DNA of 64,000 nucleotides from Daphnia pulex. Lineage: Eukaryota; Arthropoda; Branchiopoda; Diplostraca; Daphniidae. A program made the position numbers and the translations under genes. Position 1 is the first letter of the stretch, and every line of letters begins with the position of its first letter. Of the stretch, positions 58,800-64,000 are shown one piece after another. The stretch is from positions 3,618,501 through 3,682,500 of the forward strand of contig NC_060028.1 in the NCBI RefSeq assembly GCF_021134715.1, given 5' to 3'. The notes under the pieces are model-generated. The model searched no databases. It saw only the letters and a list, made by a program, of their open reading frames with translations, and had not been told where the DNA came from.

Positions 58800-61300
58800 T
58801 TTCGGTCGTTGCTAATATTCGTGATGCCCGTTTTTCTTGCACACGCTAACTCGGCGAAACAGAAATGCAGTTCACGCCGCGCTAGATCAAATGCCACTAA
58901 ACGGTTCGCCACTATACAGACGAGATTCTGAAAAAGAAAAATAGGATTAACGTTGATGCAGTTTGGCAAGAAACAAGGCGATACACTCATGAAATTCAAG
59001 GAAAAAATAAAGCGGAAACAGGAACGTCAATATTACGTGGGAATCCCTTGGGATTTCATCGTAGCCTGTGTAACAAAGAAATAAGTGCCTTTCTTTTCAA
59101 AATTCTCTCTCCTCCACGAATGTTTGTTAACTGCATAATACTTTTTTTTTATTCCGTCATTTAAAAAAAAAGGGAATTTACTTTTTGTTGTAGTTGTCTG
59201 TTGAAATTTTTGTCCTGCAAATCGATATTGGAACTTTGCAAGGAACGATAGTTGATGTTTAGTGACTAGCATCCCCTAGTGGGGAATGGCCACAACCATA
59301 TTGTCAACATAAAAACAGTTGTCCTTGTCACCTTGTCCGATAGCACATGTGTAAAAGATCGCAATTTGGATTGGATCCTTAAAAAAAAAAGAGTAGATAG
59401 AATCCTTGATACAGATGCAGCACTGCTGCATCAGTAAACTAATCACCTCATTGTGAAATTACCCAATTAATGCCAACTCTCACACAATAGACTTGTGTGT
59501 AAATAAACGTAAGTAAAGATGGAAATTACATAAAACAGTTTCACCTAATTAAAGAATTTAATCATTTACATCAAATCACGACTAACACTGTCCAAAAATA
59601 CAGCAGGTTCGGCAATTGAGAGCAACTTGAAACAACTACAGCAATGAAACAGGCAATTGAAGCGTCACAATCTGGCCACCTAGCTGGAAAGACTTTTTCA
59701 CAGCAAACTTGTCAGGTTTAGCTGCATGAGTATTGAGTAAACAACAGCTGGCCTTCCCTTGGGAAAAATTGGGCAAATACACCAATTGGGTGCACTGAAA
59801 GCGTTTAGCCAACAACCGTCAGCCGCATTGAAAAGAAAAATCATCTGGTTGGCGTCACGGAGTCGTACGGCGTTAGATTCTACTATTTGTTCAGCAACGA
59901 CTGTGCGCCTCTTTGCATCTTTCAAGAGGTTTCCTTGGCTGCTACAATACCGGTAGAAGAGAAATACGTTACCCAACAGATTTTGAAGCTCATTGTAGTG
60001 TCACCGGATGTAAATTTACTTTAGTCGTTAAATTCCATCAACTTCTGTCTGTGGCAAATATATTAACTATACCCTGTTCCACGACTTTCAATCTGGATTG
60101 AACGAAATAACCATTACCATTTCTTACCCATAGCCGCAGGTTATGCCGTCGGACTGGACTTACTGCGTGGATTCCATTTCACTCTGTTCGGTACATGTAT
60201 TTGAAAAATAACCCACTTTCTGTGGTAGGACAGAATGGCTGACACTAGCAGATTCCGGTATTAGAATAACAAAGATATTAACAATTTTTCAATTATTTGA
60301 CTGAATCGCGTTATCCTAGCGGGCAGAGTTGCAGCACACGGCAGCATCAGCGACATACTTAAGGAGAACCGTCCACCCGTGCTGCAATCCTATCAATTCT
60401 TATTTAGTTATTCTCAGTTATGATAAAGTAACTTTGGTTTTCTTTTCGACCAATTAACTATTCCGATTTTTTATTCAAACTATTTTAGGAGGCCATTAGA
60501 AAAGGAACTTTCTGTGATTGTATTGACTAAGTAAACTATTGAAATATACAGGGGAGCTGATGAATCAAAATAGAACATACCCAGAGACTATCTAACCTCA
60601 ATGAGTGGTCCCGGTTCTCTCATTTCCAGCATTAAGGGAACGAAAGCAACGGAAAAGAGGAAATAGGAAGACATATATGTTACAGAAACTGTGTTGGCCG
60701 GGGCCCCGGGGGTTGCTCGGCTGAGCCAACTTGGGATCGGTCCATTCCAGTTTCTTTTAGCAAGAGTGTTTTAATTTTACTAACAGACAGCCCGGATTCT
60801 TACAATGTCGAATTCCGGAGTGAAATTTTCTGATTTGAAGAAGTTGCCAACCCACAGTACTTGCTCGCTGATACGGAGAAGCGAAGCCGGTATCAAGTTC
60901 TCTCGGTGTATTGGGCAATTTCATCACAATTGAAGTTTTATTCCTGATTTAGTATTTTCTTCAATTTATTTCTGCAATTTTATTGTGCCGTTACTGGTAT
61001 GGGATTGTATGAGATTGTATTCCATGTCGATTGTCAGATGTTGCAGAGTGCCAGAGTTTTTAGTTTGGTTTTATAGTTTTTCAAAAACTTCCAATGTGCG
61101 GGAAGTATTTTTATATTGTGGGAAGTGCATGGTAGCGTTGAAAATTTATTTTAGTTAATAAGATTACATAACAACGTACGTAAGATGTGCTCTGAAAGAT
61201 ATCTATACGAAAGTGAATATTACCTTTTTTCTATTTATTTCAGCCTTTATTGGCAAAATTGTTTTTATCTCACGTGTGAATATATAACGGCTATGAATAT
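58800..61300. other. No gene recognised
   Basis: The first 200 bp upstream of the XKR ATG presumably hold its 5' UTR and promoter. Frames further on (59698-60101, both strands) lack domains. Several poly-A/T tracts, no clear repeats. Confidence 0.4.
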
Positions 61301-61302
61301 AT

Positions 61303-61372
61303 AGCTCATTAGTGGAGCATCCGACTGCAGATCGGATTGTCCCCGGTTTAAAGTTTAAAACCCGGATTCCCT
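61303..61372 (+). pseudogene. tRNA-Cys(GCA)-like pseudogene or SINE head
   Basis: TATAGCTCATTAGTGGAGCA (D arm) is followed by TCCGACTGCAGATCGGA, a perfect 5 bp anticodon stem with loop CTGCAGA and anticodon GCA (cysteine). TCCCCGG...CCCGG could form the T stem, but the loop between carries an inserted TTTAAAGTTTAAAA in place of the usual TTCAAAT. The acceptor stem does not pair. It is a tRNA-Cys derivative but not a functional tRNA. Confidence 0.6.
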
Positions 61373-61590
61373 TTGATTTGTTGATGGATTATGCAAAGTT
61401 GATTACCTGAATGGATTTGCTAATATGGCTGATTGGAGCCCTCCAGAGTCCAGAAAGCTAAGCTGCTAAGATGCTCCAGTGCCACTCTGTCTGGTTGTTT
61501 TCTTAATTAATAAAAAAAAAGTATTTTGGAACCTTAACTACTGTAAGTTTCATAAAAGCTGGCGGAAATGATGAAACATGATTACGTGAA

Positions 61591-61743
61591 ATGGAGCAGT
61601 TACACATCCTGCGTTGCCAGGTCTGGAAATCTCATTTGTGTCCAAACTGGCCAATCAGCGTACGGCCTCTTTAAAACGCTGTACGCTGATTGGCCAATTT
61701 GGACACAATTTGACACAATTTGGACGATGTGTAACTGCTCCAT
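61591..61743. mobile_element. 153 bp palindromic element
   Basis: ATGGAGCAGTTACACATC at the left is complementary to GATGTGTAACTGCTCCAT at the right. The inner arms TGTCCAAACTGGCCAATCAG and its complement also pair, leaving a loop of about 15 bases. This is the form of a small foldback MITE. Confidence 0.8.
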
Positions 61744-61749
61744 AGGAAC

Positions 61750-63120
61750 ATTTTTTTTTAACTTTTAAGGCAGAGCTATAGACTCCTGGTCGCTTCACGG
61801 CTGTGTTGACTTTCCTATCTCGGTTTTCATTTGATAACTTATTAAGTAAAAGACGTAGAAGACGAGGGAATTTTTTAAATAATTTATTTATAATTAGAAG
61901 TACCATATTTTTTCGAAAATACAAAAAATGAATTTAAAATTGTTTTTTTTTACAGAAATTATTAATATTTTCACGGAGGGTTTTGGATGTAACATCTTAA
62001 ACACTACAATAATAAAGCACACGTAAAAAATCACATGTTACATTTTGTTCGAGGTTAAAAATTAATTACCCTTGACTACAGTGTCCGGGGACATTCAGGC
62101 CAATCCGAACCCTCGCTTCGCTCGCGAATTTCCCTCTACGTCCGACCTTTTTTGAATTAGTTTTTTCTACTTAACCTAATTGTTTTCTTAATAAGTTATG
62201 ATTAAATTTTTTTTAGATTCTTATGCTTTATAAACGTCAATTTTAGAGTTACATCAGAAGCTAAAAGCGGTGCGACATGGTCCAGTCATTCAGGCCCGCG
62301 TCTTACAGGCCCACCTTTTTTTACGTGCCTTTCAGACCCAATTTTGACGACATTCAGGCCCAAGTTTTTTTTAAAAATAAAATCATTGGGACTCATTAAA
62401 TCAACACGGACCCCGTTTCCAAACACACCCGCTGTATCGCTAATGGTGCTGTGGGTAGAGCTATAGAATACTGGTAGAGCCACTGCCATGTTAACTCCTC
62501 CTTTTTTTCTCTGGGGCTGAAGCCAACTTTACGAATCGATAGTGAAAATTGGAGCTAAGATATCGATCTCGCTTCTTGCCACTCCTCCACTTTTCCCTCC
62601 ATTCCTATACTCTACTTCCCCACACACCCGCCGTGGCGCTTATAGCTAAGGAGCAGGTCACATGCAAGCAGGTTTCACTCCCAGAGAAAAAAGCAATGGA
62701 AGGGATCGCCATATAAGTGGCGGTACCAGTATTCTACAGTTCTGCTGTCTGCTGTGGGGCAAAAACTCTGTTTCGCGGCAAAATTATATATGTTGCAATG
62801 CCGTACCCCCCGCAATGTTTCGCAACCCTCTCTCACCCCCCTATTTCCAACACCCCTCTCTTTAATCCACAAAAGGTTAGAACTTACAACTGACTATACC
62901 TGCGCCATGGAAGGTCGAACTTTTCTCTTTCTCAGACATAATAATTTAGTTTGAGAATTTTATTTGAAAAAAAAGACAAAAGGGACTACAGACACTTGCT
63001 TCGAAAAGTTAAAAAAGTAATTAGTGGGTAGTCCTGAGCTCATGCCCAAATGATTTTACTCGCTGTCATCTAAAATTTAAAATTAGGGCTAATTAGTAAT
63101 TGTTGAGATCAAAGTAAAAT
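61750..63120. other. No gene recognised
   Basis: AT-rich at 61.9-62.3 kb, with pyrimidine-rich strings at 62.6-62.9 kb. Two tRNA-box-like pieces (about 62440 and 62635) are too weak to call. Confidence 0.4.
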
Positions 63121-63127
63121 CACATTT

Positions 63128-64000
63128 TTACCACTGCTCGAGTCGCATTTTTCCTTAAATTCATCGGCCAAAGTGGTGTTGACTTCATCAGTTAATGCTT
63201 CAGCTCTGGGCGTCTTCGCATTATTCCTTTCTCTCTTTCTAGTTTGCCTCTTTTTCCAATTGCTAGGGCCTGCAACACTTGTCTCACACTGTTTGTCTGG
63301 AATTTCCGTTGCCGCTGTTGCTTCCTCTATTTTAGGCTCATCCTTTTCGGTTTGGTCTCCAACTTCGTCTTGATCATCCTCGCTTTGCCCATCCTCACCA
63401 TCCCCTTCATAATCAATGTTGTCATAGTCAGGACTTTCGGGGTGCGTTAAATTATCATGCATAACAACTAAGAAAAATACAGTAAAAATAAATATATATT
63501 TAGTAAGATTAACTTAAAATAAAAAACCTTACGTGTAATGGGTTCACAAACGACGCGTCCGAGTCTTCAGCTTTGTTAAGAAACGTGCACCTGCATGAGT
63601 AAAAAATAAGTTAATAACAAAAAAATAAATATTACTATTTTACTTTACCTATCACAGGGCCAGGATCCTAATTCTTCGTTCTTTTCAGCCATTTCCTTAC
63701 GGTAATCAAAAATCAAATTAGGTAAAACTGAACAAATGCTAAATTCTTATCTTATCTTCTTCTTTCTCTTCAAATGATAAAAGTAAAATCAAATTCTTAC
63801 CACTGCTCGAGTCGCTTTTCTCCTTAAATTCATCTGCCAAAGTGTTATTGACTTCATCAGTTGATGGTTCAGCTCTGGGCTTCTTCGCATTCTTCCTTTC
63901 TCTCTTTCTAGTTTGCCTCTTTTTCCAATTGCTAGGGCCTGCAAACTTGCCTCATCCTTTTGTACGACTTTAGTTTCTGTTGCTGTTGATTCCTCTACTT
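63128..64000 (-). CDS. Charged protein with a duplicated exon, runs off the window
   Basis: On the minus strand the segment 63128-63274 is repeated at 63798-63944 (offset 670 bp). Both encode AGPSNWKKRQTRKRERNNAK/KNAK and then DEVNTTLADEFKEK with SDSSS or CDSSS before a GTAAAA or GTAAGA donor. In the window the copy at 63128-63462 is open and preceded by an acidic stretch (YEGDGEDGQSEDDQDEVGDQ). The copy at 63.8 kb has one base missing before GCAGGCCC relative to the other, which puts the front of the exon in another frame. The product would be a disordered, alternately acidic and basic protein, perhaps nuclear. No domain; the gene continues beyond the right edge. Confidence 0.5.

Noticed and set aside
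59698..59976. 92-codon minus-strand and 65-codon plus-strand overlapping frames
   Set aside because: No domain, no splice sites in phase; taken as random.

Overview
This window is animal nuclear DNA, most likely from a branchiopod crustacean of the Daphnia type. The evidence is short introns (about 60-100 bp) with GT-AG borders, a C1q-domain protein of a kind I associate with daphnids, tryptic serine-protease and CLIP sequences, and a dense mix of small transposons and gene fragments. Start codons were checked against the DNA, and exon borders were chosen so that reading phases match.

Only a few loci look intact. From left to right: a short stretch with two bacterial-type fragments (an IS transposase end and an MnmG/GidA piece, 0.4-1.0 kb); a decayed charged coiled-coil locus (2.1-2.7 kb); mostly featureless AT-rich DNA with small repeats to 15 kb; a frameshifted gene of unknown family (15.0-15.9 kb); coiled-coil exons on the minus strand (17.9-19.5 kb); a fem-1-like pseudogene (19.7-20.7 kb); a broken CACTA/tnp2-type transposase (22.1-24.0 kb); a Tc1/mariner-type MITE (27.8-28.5 kb); a second transposase remnant; and then the most complete pair in the window. 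That pair is an intact four-exon tnp2-type transposase (29.5-32.4 kb, minus) transcribed away from an intact seven-exon BEN-like protein gene (32.8-34.5 kb, plus).

From 36 to 47 kb the sequence is a mosaic: charged-protein exons, a second and third fem-1-like fragment, a 1.27 kb terminal-inverted-repeat element built from GTGCCGAAACGG motifs, a 75-codon signal-peptide plus truncated CLIP gene, several copies of one serine-protease C-terminus with its 3' UTR, and a 1 kb foldback element. A C1q-domain gene with at least four frameshifts and one lost splice site lies at 48.2-51.4 kb. A lipid-transfer-protein-like remnant with TGA in place of tryptophan lies at 52.9-53.2 kb. A tRNA-derived SINE cluster, a 271 bp palindrome and a decayed serine protease fill 54.7-56.9 kb. 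An intact five-exon XK-related membrane protein gene lies at 57.2-58.8 kb. The right end holds two tRNA-like or palindromic elements and a duplicated exon of a charged protein.

The genes do not form a pathway. The coherent story is genome turnover: transposon genes in three states of decay, repeated copying of gene 3' ends, and one probable endosymbiont-derived insertion. The divergent transposase and BEN-like gene pair is the best candidate for a functional unit worth study.
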